A stretch of 64,000 nucleotides of DNA from Sepioteuthis lessoniana (GCA_963585895.1 OY757904.1:1663907-1727906); one strand, 5' to 3'; counted from the first letter of the stretch, positions 35,205 through 47,454 are shown. The notes: generated by a model from the letters alone, not told the origin. Made by a program: numbers and translations.

Positions 35205-36122
35205 CCCAGTCGTGCCAAGTCTTAAGCTCCTTTTATTCTAGTTTGCTAGTTTCGCGTTGGATCTCCTTCAGCTGTTAGTGGTGCCTAGTGTTAAGCTCCT
35301 TTTGTGCCAGTTTGCAACATTCGCAGTGGACAACTTTCAGAACTTAGTCGTGCCTTGTTTTGTGGTCCTTTTGTGCCAGTTAGCTACATTCGCAGTTGAT
35401 CACCTTCAGAACCTATGTTGTATAGCCGTGATACAACTATACGTATACATATACATGCGGAAACATAATCAACAATAATGACGAACGAACACACTTCTTT
35501 AGAAAAATATACCTCTCACACTTTATTCGAAAGGGTTGCGAAAGGGTTGTGAAAGGGTTGTGTGTGAGAGGTGAGTTGGAAACAGAACAGACTGCAACAT
35601 ATTGACCCCAAGTTCCTCTGATGATAGCAGCACTTCTTTCACATTCTGCTGGGCTGCTCAACTGGGGTCCTGAGAGCCCAAGCCCTCTGCTGTGAGCTGG
35701 TTCTCACTGCCTCGAACTGCAATTCGAACTCCAACTAACTGACTCCAACTCACTTAAACTGTCTGTGGTACCGGGTTATATAATTGTTTGACATCCACCT
35801 GCTTCTTGTGGGCGTCGTATCTGCACCGAATTCAACCCGTCCACAGGTCAAGGTTATATCTTGATGTCTTCGACCGGATGCATCTGTTTCTCGATTGACG
35901 GCTGGGTCGAAGGTCAATATGTTACACCTAGTCGTGCCTTGTTTTGTGCTCCTTTTGTGCCAGTTAGCTACACTCGCAGTGGATCACCTTCAGAACCTAG
36001 CCATTCCTAGTCTTGTGCTCTTTTGTGTCATTTTGCTACTTTAGTATAGAATTACCTTCAGCACCAAATCGTTTCTATTCTTGTGTTCCTTTCGTGCCAG
36101 TTTGTTACATTCACTTCATATT
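35205..36122. repeat. 69-bp tandem array derived from LINE coding sequence
   Basis: Units of 69 bp (one is 68) contain 'ccttttgtgccagtt', 'acattcgcagtgg' and 'accttcagaacc'. Each corresponds to 23 codons of the LINE ORF, from just after the zinc knuckle to the WVGKVIHWE segment. Three units lie before the LTR insertion and three after it. Neighbouring units are more alike than the flanks, showing local expansion after insertion. Confidence 0.85.
35416..35926 (-). mobile_element. solo LTR of an LTR retrotransposon, fossil
   Basis: A 511-bp sequence beginning TG and ending CA, flanked by the 4-bp target duplication ccta (35412-35415, 35927-35930). It carries a polyadenylation-type AATAAA in antisense. 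It is the reverse-complement relative of the LTR at 52049-52554. No internal protein region is present. The family is probably Ty3/Gypsy-like, but that is a guess without coding sequence. Moderately diverged from its sibling. Confidence 0.85.
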
Positions 36123-36170
36123 CGATTAACAGAGTCATATCTCTCTCTTTGCATAATCTGTATTTGCTAG

Positions 36171-36514
36171 TGGTGTGTCGTCTATTACTATGAATATCAC
36201 TATTATTATTGTTACTATTATTTTCAATTAAAATTTAATGTGTGTTTGTTATTGATAATTTCAACATTAATTTGGAGAAAACTTATAAATTATGAAGAAA
36301 GTGTTTTCTTCTTTACGTCTTCCTTCTATTTGTTCATATATGATTTCCTCATATATCCATATATTATACGCGTGTGTATTTACATAAATATTAATTTGGC
36401 TGCATGCACACTTATTAACAACTTCCCTCAGTCACATACAAACTTAGTTTTTGACATATCTAATAAAATCTGCTTTTTCATTTTCCTTTCTCATTGCGTA
36501 ATTTCATATCTTTC

Positions 36515-36582
<68 letters not shown>

Positions 36583-38879
36583 GACGTCATTCTCTTCTCA
36601 TAATTAATTTATAGCAATTTATTTTTTGCTGTTAGTGGTGTGTTTGCCAGCAAATCAATTGCTTTTCTATCGAACCATTTATGGCAATCACAAAGCAAAA
36701 CCTTTGCCAAGTCCACGTCCTTTGGCAAGCAAATGTTGTACTACAAATTACAGGAGAACTTCATTTATTTTGTTCACAACATGGTATTCAAATTGGATTT
36801 ATATTGGTATAACTTGGTCTCATACTATTATTTCAAACGTTTATTCTATTAATTTTCTCAACTTGGTAGTTAAAAGAAAAGATAAAAGAATAAGTTTTTT
36901 AAGTGATGGATTTCTCTGCCCTTTTTTTTTTTTTATGATCCTAAAACTGAAATAGATCACAATCATGCCATAAGACTTGATATCTGTGTACCTTACATGT
37001 TCCTATTGAATTTATTTGGTTGTGTATTTTTTAATCTCTTCTCTTTATTTTCGATGCATTACCCTCTCTTCCAACTGTAGATTATCATCGATGCTGATAA
37101 TATAAACTTTCATGATATAAATAAAATCAAAAATTTATTTTTGGTTTACAATTTTTTATTCCTTGCAATTTATATTTATAATTCGATCAGAACTCAAAAT
37201 CATGAACATGCAAACCTTCTCGAATATTTCTTGAAGTTTGAATGATTATTATTTTTTTTTTCTCTTTTATGAGTCAATGATATGTTAAATTAGATTTTTT
37301 TTTAAAAAAAAGGAACTTTATAAGTATATTTTTAAAAAGGCTCAAAATACTTTTACTTGTTCAAATATCAAACTTTTCTTTTTGCTTTTAATTTCTCAAC
37401 GACAAATATTTTGACGTATTATCACGAATCTATTTTTGTTATGTTTTATAGTATCTTGACTTTTTCTTTTTTTATTAATTAAACATCAAAGAACTGATCG
37501 CCTTTCAGAATAATAAAAAAATGAACGAAAGAAAATTAATCCAAATATTTGTACTCGTCTATCTGTTTTGTAAGGTTTTTTTTATGATGATCTTCGATTA
37601 TCCTGTTTTCATATGAGCCGTGAGAAATGTTCTGTTTACAATTTTTCGAACTTGTTTGTTTGTGAAAAATGGTAGATGTGAACCAAAGTTGGAAAACTTG
37701 CTCAGAAAAATTCCATAAGAACTTGAGATTTCGTGTGCAAAATCGGGTTGGAAATATAGTTTAAAAATTTTCAAAAGACGAACAAGGATTCTTCAGTCTA
37801 AAATAATACATTTGATTTAAAATTTCTCCATCATCTAGTCATAGGGAAAAAAGAAATAAATAAACAAGAATCAGTTTTATTGAAAATAAGTGAATTTATG
37901 AGAAATTGAATAAGATTCCTATGTTCTAATTCATCAATTCATATATTTAAAAATCATCCAAACGTTAATGCAAATTATCCTACCAACAATTGACAATAAA
38001 TTCTTATTAAGATTGGAGATTCCACACGATTTTCTTCTAACCAGAATTATAGCTTCGACGTCATCGGCGGATATTTATTTATACTTTCCGATTTGTCAAT
38101 TACAAAGTCATACAAAATACAATTGACGGAAATTATTTTTGAAACATTTGTTATTTGATTCTATTGTCATTTACGTTAGAAACATGACATCTTTTTTGTC
38201 TAGATGAAGACTCTAATTCTTTAGATACATCTTATATAACTGTCCTATTTCTTTAGCATATAGTTAAAGAAAAACACACAAATGATACAAAACAAAATGA
38301 AAAAAATATAATAAAAAATTGAATGACTACGTACATAAATTACTGATAAACTCGACGACAAATTTGAACAAAATTTTACAAAATCACAAAAATACACAGA
38401 GAGAAACATCATCATCTTTTAAATAGAGAAAATATGAATACAAAGTATTAAAGACCGGTGATAAGCTGAATGCACTTTCAAACCACAGAAACCGAAATAA
38501 AAACCATAGCTTACATATCGATAAGATCTGCAGAATTTTTTCTAAAGATAAATAGATTTAATCTTTTAGATTCTACTTTACACTTAATGCATTTTTTCTT
38601 TTTAGATATATGTTTGTTTTTAGACAAATTTTTACGACAAAATAGAATATTACTAAAGAAATATAAATTATATATATATATATATATATACATAGATATA
38701 GATATAATTACAGGAAATTGGACGACTATGATATTTTACTTCTTGAATAATAATCTTCTATTAGAGTCAATAACAGTAAGAAACACAAGTTAACACGAAA
38801 TAAGCATCCTCAATTAAAAAAAAACAATAAATGCCAAATGTAAAATCGCCCAGCTCGAATAAATTCAAGGTCAAATCGA
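36171..38879. other. intergenic with microsatellites, no gene recognised
   Basis: (CT)n at about 36518-36580 and a short (TA)n at 38668-38692. The 109- and 124-codon frames near 36.2-36.9 kb are low-complexity or unrecognised. Confidence 0.5.
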
Positions 38880-39968
38880 TAAAATCCGAAATTCAGTAGA
38901 ATATATACAATCACGATTAGTAAGTCAGTTAGTAAAAGAAGTAAGCGGAAGAAAAAACACCTCAAGATCAAGATGACTTGCTGCCAGCCAAAAAGAAAAA
39001 CTTCAAAAGAGAAAAGAACATTTCAATAATCTGCTCAGAAACTTTCCCCAAGTCACAGATAACTTTACTGAAAGTAACATATGGTCTAACCAAAGGAACT
39101 GTTACTGTTTTAATAATAATACTCTACAAAAATACAATAGCAATGAATGGTTAACTCACTCAATGAAGACGCAGACTTCTTCGACATTGTCAATGGTGTC
39201 TTGCAAGGAGATACATTAGCTTCATACGTGTTCATAATCTGCCTAAATTACGTTACAATGAACGTCAAAAATCTAACAAAAACTCAATAAAAGTTTGATA
39301 ATGTAGCGCTTGTCGCAAATGCACCAGCCCTTGCCGAATCCTTTTTGCAGAGCATGGAGCAAGTAGCTGTAGGCATTAGCCTCTACGGGAACTTAATTTT
39401 AAAAAAGTGTATTTTGAACCAGATGCAGCTATCTCCATTTTAAGTGGCAAACCTATGAAATTAGTTGACCAGTTCATATAAATCGACAGCAGCATCTAAT
39501 TGACTGAAATCGTTATCTTAAGGAAGACATCGACTGGAATTAATTGGATATCGATCATATGGAAATCTGATCTCTCTCAAACTGTAGCCGTGTCGGTACT
39601 ACTATATCGATGCAAGGCCAAGAATCTAACGAAGAGAAAAACCTTGCTAGGAACTATACAAGAATGCTATAAATCCCGAAAGCAACAACTCATAAAATAG
39701 CAACTGTACATTCACTTGCCTCCCATCTCACAAATTAGACAGGCTGGTTACTGCTGGGGAAGTAAGGACAAACTCTCAAGTAATGTTCTCCTATGGACTC
39801 TTACACACGGGCACAGTTGTGGTGCCCGACAAGGAAAAACTTACTTACATTAGCTCTGTGTGGACACTGGATGCCATCTAGAAGCCTTATAAATAGCGAT
39901 GAACGATAGGAACTGAGTCAGAGAGAACCTAGAAATGTTATCAGCATGATTTGATGCTGATGATAATC
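38880..39968 (+). mobile_element. RTE-type LINE, decayed copy
   Basis: Begins in the linker before RT ('EVSGRKNTSRSR', 'LAASQKEKLQKRKEHFNNLL', 'NFPQVTDNFTES'). It then jumps across a large internal deletion to the middle of RT ('FFDIVNGVLQGDTLAS'-like, about 39180-39220). It continues through 'AVGISLY', 'ISIIWKSDLS' and 'KTLLGTIQECYKS' to the C-terminus and ends at 'gatgctgatgataat'. Numerous lesions. Confidence 0.8.
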
Positions 39969-40236
39969 ACTGACTCATGAACTGCATTATTTTGAAATAA
40001 TTATTTTTACTAATATCTAGAATATAGTAATCATACAACTGATTCTAAAATTATTTTCAAGTATAAAAATAAGAAACTTCCCAGCAACTCGTGCTCAGCG
40101 TCCGTCTGTTTCCATAACGATTTACATCAGAAAATTTTGTTATTTCAAAAACAATTTCTTCGTCGTGTCTCTGATGAGGCTGTTATGGGAGAAACAAATC
40201 ATTCGACCAATAAATTCATGATTTCAACAACTCAGT

Positions 40237-40271
<35 letters not shown>

Positions 40272-40724
40272 AAAAAGACAGACAGACAGACAGACAGGCA
40301 GACAGAAAGAGGGGGGAGAATAGTGCGGTATATTGTCGAGGAATAATTCAATGACATCCACGATAAAGTTGTTTCCTACATGATGCTTAGTCTGTTCACA
40401 ATATCTGGAATCCCCGTAAAGATCAAACTAACAACTTTCATGAACTGTCTGGTAGTGCGAGCTTTCTAACCAGCAGAAGGACAAAGTTGTTGTTTTTTTC
40501 TCTTCCGTCTCAACTTTTCACCCCTCCGCTTTATCTGCAAGTGTTATTTTTTAGGTAATACCTTTTTAAAACTTTTTTCTTTATCTAATTTAACTTTTTA
40601 ACTGTTTGATTTCCTTTCTTTTTTCTTACTTTTTTTTGTCGTTCTTTTCTCGAAATTTGCTTTCTATTTTCTCTTCTTCCATCATCTTTTCTCCTAAAAA
40701 TACTATTTACAACACTTTTATTCC

Positions 40725-40763
<39 letters not shown>

Positions 40764-40777
40764 ACTCTCTCTCTCAC

Positions 40778-40826
<49 letters not shown>

Positions 40827-43800
40827 GTTCTTTAGATCGGTGGAAATAAAGTTACAAGATTTTGTTGCTCTAATCTTTCAAATTTGGAAGGTAAAAATAT
40901 ATAAAACATTAAATATATCAAATATATTAATATACAAAGAGTATATTAAAAAATCAGCATTCGGAATCCTGGTTTTTACCAAGATTCAAAATGCGGCCCG
41001 GCACGGCAGGTAAATATGCAACCCTCCGCAATCAACAGTCAATTTGCCGACAATTTCCTCCTTTTTTTTTTTTTTTTTGTTAACTATTTTTTAAAAAAGT
41101 ATTTTGGGGTTAACTGGTTAGCAGACCATTATTAGTGAGTTTAATTCTGACTGGGTTCCTAATACTTCTGACTTTATGATAAGCTAAACGGCAATTAAGT
41201 ATTTCCTTTTTCCTACAACCTTCTAACATGTTAGCAAAACCATGACTCTTTTGTCCTCAAATCTCGTTCACTGTATGCATATTTCTTCTGTCTTTTTCTC
41301 CTCTCACTCTTTGTAAACTGATCGAGACCAAGCACACATATGTTTTTTAAAAAATTACAAATCAATAACCCGTTAATTGAACTGGTTTTGGCAGCAAGGA
41401 AAACAGAAAAATATTTTTGGTGGAAAAAAGCCTGAAGTGTTGATAATTAGGGGACTAATTGAAAGGATGACCTTGACATGACAGGTGTTAGATTTCAAGT
41501 GATTGTGATAACTTTTCAAGCGCTTTTATATTCCTTCCTAGTTTAGATTAAAGTCTTTGAACTTAACCATTTATCAAATTAAATCAATTTGGGCCTTCTT
41601 TTTATGAAAGCTTACTTCAGCAACATTACTTTAAAAGAATGACTTCAAATATCAAAAATTAAAAGATATGTTCGAATATCATTTTTAATGCGTTTAAACA
41701 TATTTAGTGAAATGCACAAAACTTCAAAGTGACTTTTGCTTTCTAATTAAAATGAACTTCGGAAATGGATTTTATTTTTAATATTTCTTTTTCAAAACAA
41801 AATGATAAAGTTTTTTTGAATCAATTATTCTCAAGCAAAAGATTATCTTTTATAGGTAATTACCCACTATTGATAATAATAATAATTAATTTTGTTTTTA
41901 ATGTTTTCTCATTTATATCTAAAGTTAATAAAAATTGAATTTTTCTCCAGTTAAAAAGAGGCAGATATAAAATATTTATTTCGATGATATCAATAAAATC
42001 AAAAGATACTTCATAAATCGCAGGTCACACGTGAATTGAATTCTACATGTGAAAATGAATAATCATAAAATAATGTTATGATCAAATCTATGAAACTTTC
42101 ATATGTTCGTATGTAAGTTTTCGTCGGTTTTTCTGCGTATTTCATATTTTTGGTTGTTGTTGTTGTTGTTGTTGTTGTTACTTTTGGCTAGGCGGATTCT
42201 TTTGGAGACTGGGTGTTATTAAGACTAAACCTTTTAGAATCTTTCTACAAATATTTTACTCAAGAAAACAACAAATAACAATGTTGGAAATTTAACACAG
42301 TCTTTTTGAAAACAATTAATTGAATACACATTAGTCTACTATTATACTCTATCATTCAATTACATTTGGTTCATATAACATAGAAGATTTTGTTTTGGAC
42401 CGTCGGTAATAGAAAACTGAATAAAAAGTGGTCAAATGAAGTTGAAGTTATTTATTTGCCACCTTTTGAAGACGAAAAAGACACCAAATATTTCAAGTAT
42501 GGAGTACACAGCAAACGACTCAAAAATTGGCCTATTCCCTCGGCCATTGCCTCGAGCATCGGGGAATTCCCTCACTCAAACTTTCTTTGCACTAAAGAGA
42601 TATCGTCCATCGGTGATGGCACCTGGGACTAGAGTAAAATTACAACTTACACTTTCATATGATCAAAAATCTCTAATGAAACCTGAAACATTTAACTCTA
42701 AACCCTCTCCTTCTTCCTGTAACACCTTTATCCTCTCCGTCATTTTGTCATGTTCCTCATTTGCTTATATAGTGAAAAACTCAGAAAATGGTTCAGTTTG
42801 AGAAAGTTCTTAGAAATGAAATAAAAGAACGAAATATCGCGCCTCTAAATCGGTTTTAAATGTTTGATTTATCCAACTTTCCACATATTTCTATCATATT
42901 GTCAGATTCACTACAATCTATCATTTCAATATATATATATATATATATATAAGTGGGAATAGAGAGATAGGATTTTTTCTATAATTATCATTCATTTGTG
43001 TCTTTTAGTCATTTCGTTTCTCCTTCACAAATTTTCTTTCATGCATATAATTTCCTTCTTTTTCAGAAAATCTTTTAGTGTTTACTTCTTTTGACTTTGT
43101 CTATAAGTCAATGGTTAAGATCTGAAAGTCTTTGCTCTATTTTACAAAATGAAAATCACAAATTACAAAAGTCATTAAATTATTTTCCATTGTATTCATT
43201 GCTAATAATAAATTCTCTGTTTGGCAAAGCTTTGAAAGAATCGTATGCAGCAATTAAAGCTGCCTATTGCTAATTATGATAAATGGAGACAGATTCTAAT
43301 TTTAGAGAACGAAATCAAATAATAATTTATCCGATATCGTCAACGGGTGATCAAAGTGACTTAATTGTTGGGTCATATCAGTAAATGTTAATACATGAAC
43401 TGTATCGTTGTAGTTGAAACTGTTCCTTATTTTACAGTTATTCAAGGGATCAGGGAAAAAGGCCCAACTAAAAGCCAGAATTTTGAATGCTTATTTTTCT
43501 AGGCCGGCTCTTCTCGCTTCAACATAATTGACATAGCAACTTCACTCTATTTCCCTCATTTAGCATTGTGCCATTCTAAGCTTAGTAAATATCGATTAGA
43601 TTGTGTTGTGCTCTTTTGACGTCTATTTAAGGAAATCAGATACACGAAGCAATTTCTGTAAACAACACAAAAAATACAAGAGTTATTTTTGGAAGTCTTC
43701 ATCAAGCAAAAGTGTAAATATTTCATCATAGCTTGAAAGCAAAAGACTCAATCATGGATCACTGACTGTCTATGACCAAGAGGATATATTGATAGCCTTT

Positions 43801-44274
43801 ATCTTGTTTCATTTAAATGGACTTCGAGATCTGTTGGTATGAATACCTCACCCTCTCCGGTCTCCAGTGGCAAAGTTGCTTTAACAAGGAATTTATTGGT
43901 TTCAAGAGAAATGAGAAAAGAAGCATTTTGTTTACTTCTTATAACTTCCAATTTTACTGCGTCGGATTTTATGATGTAGATCAAATGTTTACACAATAAA
44001 TTTGGCATTAACCAAAAAAATACTAGTAAAATTTTCAGGATTTATTTATAGGAGCAAAGCATCATGTATTTCAAATTATTATATCTATAGTTATTTGAAA
44101 TATTGATAATAACTTGCTTTATCAGGCAAAGTGCAACATATTTATAAATTCGAAATATATAATCCATAGAAACATGTATCTAATTTGCACAATATCCAAT
44201 ATATTTATTTACCTGTTTTATTATTTAACATGTTTTATATTACCTGTTTTATCATTTAACATATTAATATGGAA
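39969..44274. other. intergenic with microsatellites, no gene recognised
   Basis: Holds (TG)n(AG)n(GACA)n at 40236-40305, (CT)n with CACT interruptions at 40727-40826, (GTT)n at 42152-42181, and (AT)n at 42931-42952. A tRNA-like fragment is suggested at 41110-41160 ('ttaactggttagcag', 'gagtttaattctgac'). Two overlapping frames at 42.39-42.80 kb are unrecognised. Confidence 0.45.
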
Positions 44275-44650
44275 TCCTTAAAATTCTATAACCTTCACCA
44301 GTTTTTCATCGATTGATAACATTTCTACTGTTTCAGCTTTAACATTATTTGGAACATCTTTTATTGCTTCCCAGAGATCTTGCTTGCTTGAAAATTGTTT
44401 TCTATCAGTTTTAATGATGTGACACAAGATTTTTTATTGAATTAATATCTGGAAAGGCTAGAAGCCATGCCATTAATTTGGTGTCTTCGAAACTTTTTGC
44501 TATGATGGGTTATAACAAGTTTTGCATAATATGAAGAAGCAAAATGTCTTGCATGAATATATTCTTCATATTTTGCATCTTTTCACTCTCAACATTCCAA
44601 ACATCAAATTCTTCAAATAATTTCTGAATGGTCAGTTTACTTTTTTGGTC
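44275..44650 (-). pseudogene. Tc1-type transposase C-terminal relic
   Basis: Minus-strand fragments read like the end of a Tc1 transposase. 'MQDILLLHIMQNLL' corresponds to the (I)FMQDNAPSH block, 'LMAWLLAFPDINSIKNL' to the WPPxSPDLNPIENLW block, and 'KQARSLGSNKRCSK' and 'EKLVKVIE'-like residues to the C-terminus. The catalytic acidic residues are partly lost. I did not find terminal repeats. Confidence 0.6.
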
Positions 44651-44862
44651 ATTATCTTTTTAATTTTTCAGAATTATTTTCGATCTCTTGTTTGAATCTT
44701 TCCAATTTTTTGTATATTTCCTGTGTTTTCAATTGATTTCTTTCAATTTTTTTTTGTAAGTTTTATTCAATATTTTGGAGTTTTCAGCGTTAGGTTACTA
44801 TAATCAATAATTTTACAATATCGGGTTCACTCTTTTTAAGCTATATGAAACATTAATTATAA

Positions 44863-44898
<36 letters not shown>

Positions 44899-44899
<1 letters not shown>

Positions 44900-45478
44900 G
44901 GATGCGGAAGCAAAATTAGGAATATTCTTCTATAATGATAAACGACTTTATAATAAAACAAGAGTAATTTTAATTTTAACAAATAAAGAGAAAAATAAGA
45001 AGATAGACACAAAACAGTAAATTTAATCAAAATGCTTTTTTGTTTTGTTTTTTTTTTCATTTATTGTATTAACTCGCCTTCGAAACGATTTGCATGTCAA
45101 TTCTTTACGCATTTTTTTCTATTTCTTCTTTATAGCAGTCTTAATCGAGTCAATTTTTTAATGGGAAGTTACATTTGTTTTGTTTTCTAAAAGACTTCAT
45201 ATAGCGTTATCAAGGGGGTTAGGTCTATGCTTGATGGAGGCCATAAAGAAACTCCAATGATTTCGAAATTTTATGCTTGATTCCGGCGTTAAGCAAATCA
45301 TATATTCTTTGTCGTTCCTTTTCTTGCTCACTCATATTGGGATGAGTTTTAATGAAAAAGTGCTTGAATTATTGAGCTAGTCATGAAAATTTAGATTTAC
45401 AGCGTTTTTTTTTTTTAAGATTTGGATTTATCAGACAAAAAACATTTTTAAAATCATTCCATACTTTGCTTCTGCAAA
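44899..45478 (-). mobile_element. Tc1/mariner element with internal deletion, inserted in (TA)n
   Basis: The terminal repeats match each other ('gatgcggaagcaaaa...aggaat' at the left; complement of 'attccatactttgcttctgc' at the right), and both sides border (TA)n. On the minus strand the N-terminal 'MSEQEKERQRIYDLLNAGI' is followed after a short spacer by the C-terminal block 'LDNAIWSLLENKTNVTSH'-like and 'FRRRVNTI'. The catalytic middle has therefore been removed. About 580 bp, non-autonomous. Confidence 0.72.
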
Positions 45479-45508
45479 GCATATATATATATATATATAT
45501 ATAGTCAT

Positions 45509-45551
45509 CCACAGACAGACTGTTTCGTTCTATCAGAACTCTTCAGTGTGG
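45509..45551 (-). ncRNA. hammerhead ribozyme motif with intact core
   Basis: The minus strand reads CUGAAGA (45546-45540; the variable seventh core position is A, which is allowed), then a perfect 5-bp stem II GUUCU/AGAAC with loop GAU. GAAAC follows (45526-45522), then a two-pair stem III with a 5-nt loop, and a GUC triplet with C17 at 45514. Stem I is five perfect pairs (CCACA at 45551-45547 with UGUGG at 45513-45509). Every invariant residue is present. It lies directly downstream, in sense, of a tRNA-like unit. Confidence 0.8.
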
Positions 45552-45665
45552 CTAGACATGCAAGACGCTCGAAGCCGGGATCGAAACCCGTCCAACTTTA
45601 CGTTAGACTGAGTTTCAGACCTGTCGGCCACCAAGTGGACCACTTTGGCTAAGGGAATTTTAAGG
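45552..45665 (-). mobile_element. tRNA-like SINE head upstream of hammerhead
   Basis: On the minus strand an A-box-like 'tggtccacttgg' (45642-45631) is followed about 42 nt later by a strong B box 'gggtttcgatccc' (45590-45577). The spacing suits an internal pol III promoter. The unit runs on into the hammerhead and then into (TA)n at 45479-45503. Known precedent: schistosome SINE-like satellites combine a pol III promoter with a hammerhead. Whether this is such a family or two fragments side by side cannot be settled from one copy. Confidence 0.6.
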
Positions 45666-45714
45666 TACTTATTTTAGCAGCAGCAGCAGCAGCCTTTTTT
45701 TACATTTTTTAATA

Positions 45715-45815
45715 CCCTGTCGGCTACCAGAATGCTCAATTCTTTCGAAGAGCTTTGCATTACGCTAGCGGCGGCCGGCAATTCCTTCGCCAGAGAGCTC
45801 AACCCCCATGGGGGA

Positions 45816-45816
<1 letters not shown>
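45715..45816. other. small GC-rich island beside (TA)n
   Basis: About 100 bp of clearly higher GC with 'gctagcggcggccggc' and the palindrome 'acccccatgggggag', ending at a (TA)n run (45817-45865). A (CAG)n stretch lies just before (about 45677-45694). It looks like a fragment of a repeat I do not recognise. Confidence 0.4.
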
Positions 45817-45865
<49 letters not shown>

Positions 45866-45868
<3 letters not shown>

Positions 45869-46470
45869 CAGTTAAAAGTATTTGGGCACAACCGAAATAT
45901 TTTATTTCTCACCTGAAAAATGTTATTTTTAATGAAACAACTTAAGCACTTCAATCGTTTTATTTATTATGCAAAGTACAAGTTTTCCTGAGTCCCGTTA
46001 AATACAAATTAAAGCAAAAAAGCGTTAAAATCTTTTAACTGTTGATTCATCAAATTGACCCCGTCTCGTTGGTATCACTGCTTCATAGATTCTCGACATT
46101 CTTTCAACCAAAGATTGGAGGTAGACTGAAGGTAGTTCTTCCCAGCTTTCTCACAAGAGTTTCCAGAGGTGAGCCGCACTTGTGGGCTGTTTAGATATGA
46201 CTTTATGGTCAAGTTCAAGCCACACCATTTAAATAGGATTTAAATCAGCCGATTGTCCCCGCCAAGGCATCAATTGAAGGACGTACTGTTCCTATTTGCT
46301 TTTAATGTACCTCTGGCAAAGTTTACTTGTATGTTTTGGGTCGTTATCTTGCAGGAGTGTTTCGTATAATAAATAAAACCATTGTGGGGCTTAACTTGCT
46401 TCATTAAAAATAACACTTTTAGGATGAGGGATAAAAGATTTTGAGGGTCACCAAATACTATTAACTAATT
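45866..46470 (-). mobile_element. Tc1-type element, internally deleted
   Basis: Terminal repeats of about 85 bp: left 'gttaaaagtatttgggcac' with the complement of 'gtcaccaaatactattaac' at the right. Inside them 'gttatttttaatgaa' and 'ttaagc' pair again. The minus strand encodes the C-terminal third: 'LLQDNDPKHTSKLCQRYIKS', 'MPWRGQSADLNPI', 'KQPTSAAHLWKLL', 'SLVERMSRIYEAVI'. The N-terminal two thirds are gone. Both ends border (TA)n or TA. Confidence 0.85.
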
Positions 46471-46954
46471 GTATATATATATACATATATATATATGATG
46501 AACAACCGTCGAGCAGCATTATAAAATCACATATCTCCAAATAAGTAATTGGATAAAACAGATATTATTTGATAAAACTCACAAGATATATCGCTCATAT
46601 AAATGTATCCTGAAAATTTTGCTAACATTTTATTGCGAAAATATTGACTTGCACAAAATATCCAACACTGTAAAATCTACCGGTCGATATCAGATAAACT
46701 AATGATTTAAAAAACTTGTAAAAACGGATCTTAATGAAAAATTACAACGGTCGTGAGGATAATGATGATGATGATGATCATAATGCTTATAAATCGGTTG
46801 ATAATTGAAATAATGTTTATTAAGATAATTATGGCGGTGATATCACCATTTATGATCATATTAATAATGATCCTAGTATGAAATACAATTAAAATTATAG
46901 AGATGTTTGTAAACCCGTCTCCCAAAGATGTAACAAAAAAATGTTAGTGAAAGG

Positions 46955-47128
46955 AGGGGTGGACGGCCCACTGCACTGTTCTGTGCAGCCCGCGGGAGCC
47001 TCTAAAAATAAAAAATAAACACTTGCTCTTGAATCGAGACCAAATTCTTTTGATTTTATAAGAAGTGGCTCTTTGATAATTCATAACACAGGTATGCAGC
47101 CCTCCCCCCGAATATTTGCACACCCCTA
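46955..47128. mobile_element. hAT-like MITE
   Basis: About 175 bp with ends 'aggggtgg' and the complement of 'cacacccct', and a likely 8-bp target duplication gtgaaagg/gttaaagg (7 of 8). The interior has 'ggcccactgcactgttctg' and no coding capacity. The TIR style (AGGGGTG) fits hAT elements. Confidence 0.55.
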
Positions 47129-47454
47129 GGTTAAAGGGTTAAATCTCCCCCTTATGTATGTTAAAATGGATGCAGAATTTGATTCTAAAATCCATTTCTA
47201 GTGAAATACTTTGAGGTAGTATAGAGTTATATAGAAAATTCCCACATTCCAAAAGTGGAAATGAAATATAAAATATAATCATTTTTGAAAATCAAACAAG
47301 AAAAGATCATTAATTAATAATTAGAATGGTTTCATTTTGATTGTCAAACATGAATACACCTGTTTCAGATTGAGAATACAAGATTTTTCCAGGTTTTTAT
47401 CATAGCAACGCTTTATACAATACATTAAAATCTTATTTCCAAACGGTTTATTTT

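Larger units (their letters stand above)
34742..36170 (-). mobile_element. R2/NeSL-type LINE 3' half with internal tandem array and LTR insertion
   Basis: From the 3' end (34742) upstream, the copy shows the terminal block, the endonuclease segment (about 35030-35070) and 'gtggattactttcattgcc' (the WVGKVIHWE region). Instead of one such segment there are about six tandem copies of 69 bp (35205-35415 and 35931-36122). The zinc-knuckle region follows at 36123-36170. A solo LTR sits inside the array. Frames are decayed. Confidence 0.82.

Noticed and set aside
42390-42801. Overlapping frames of 80 and 121 codons
   Set aside because: No recognisable domain, two frames over the same bases, no splice or promoter context; left as unrecognised intergenic sequence.
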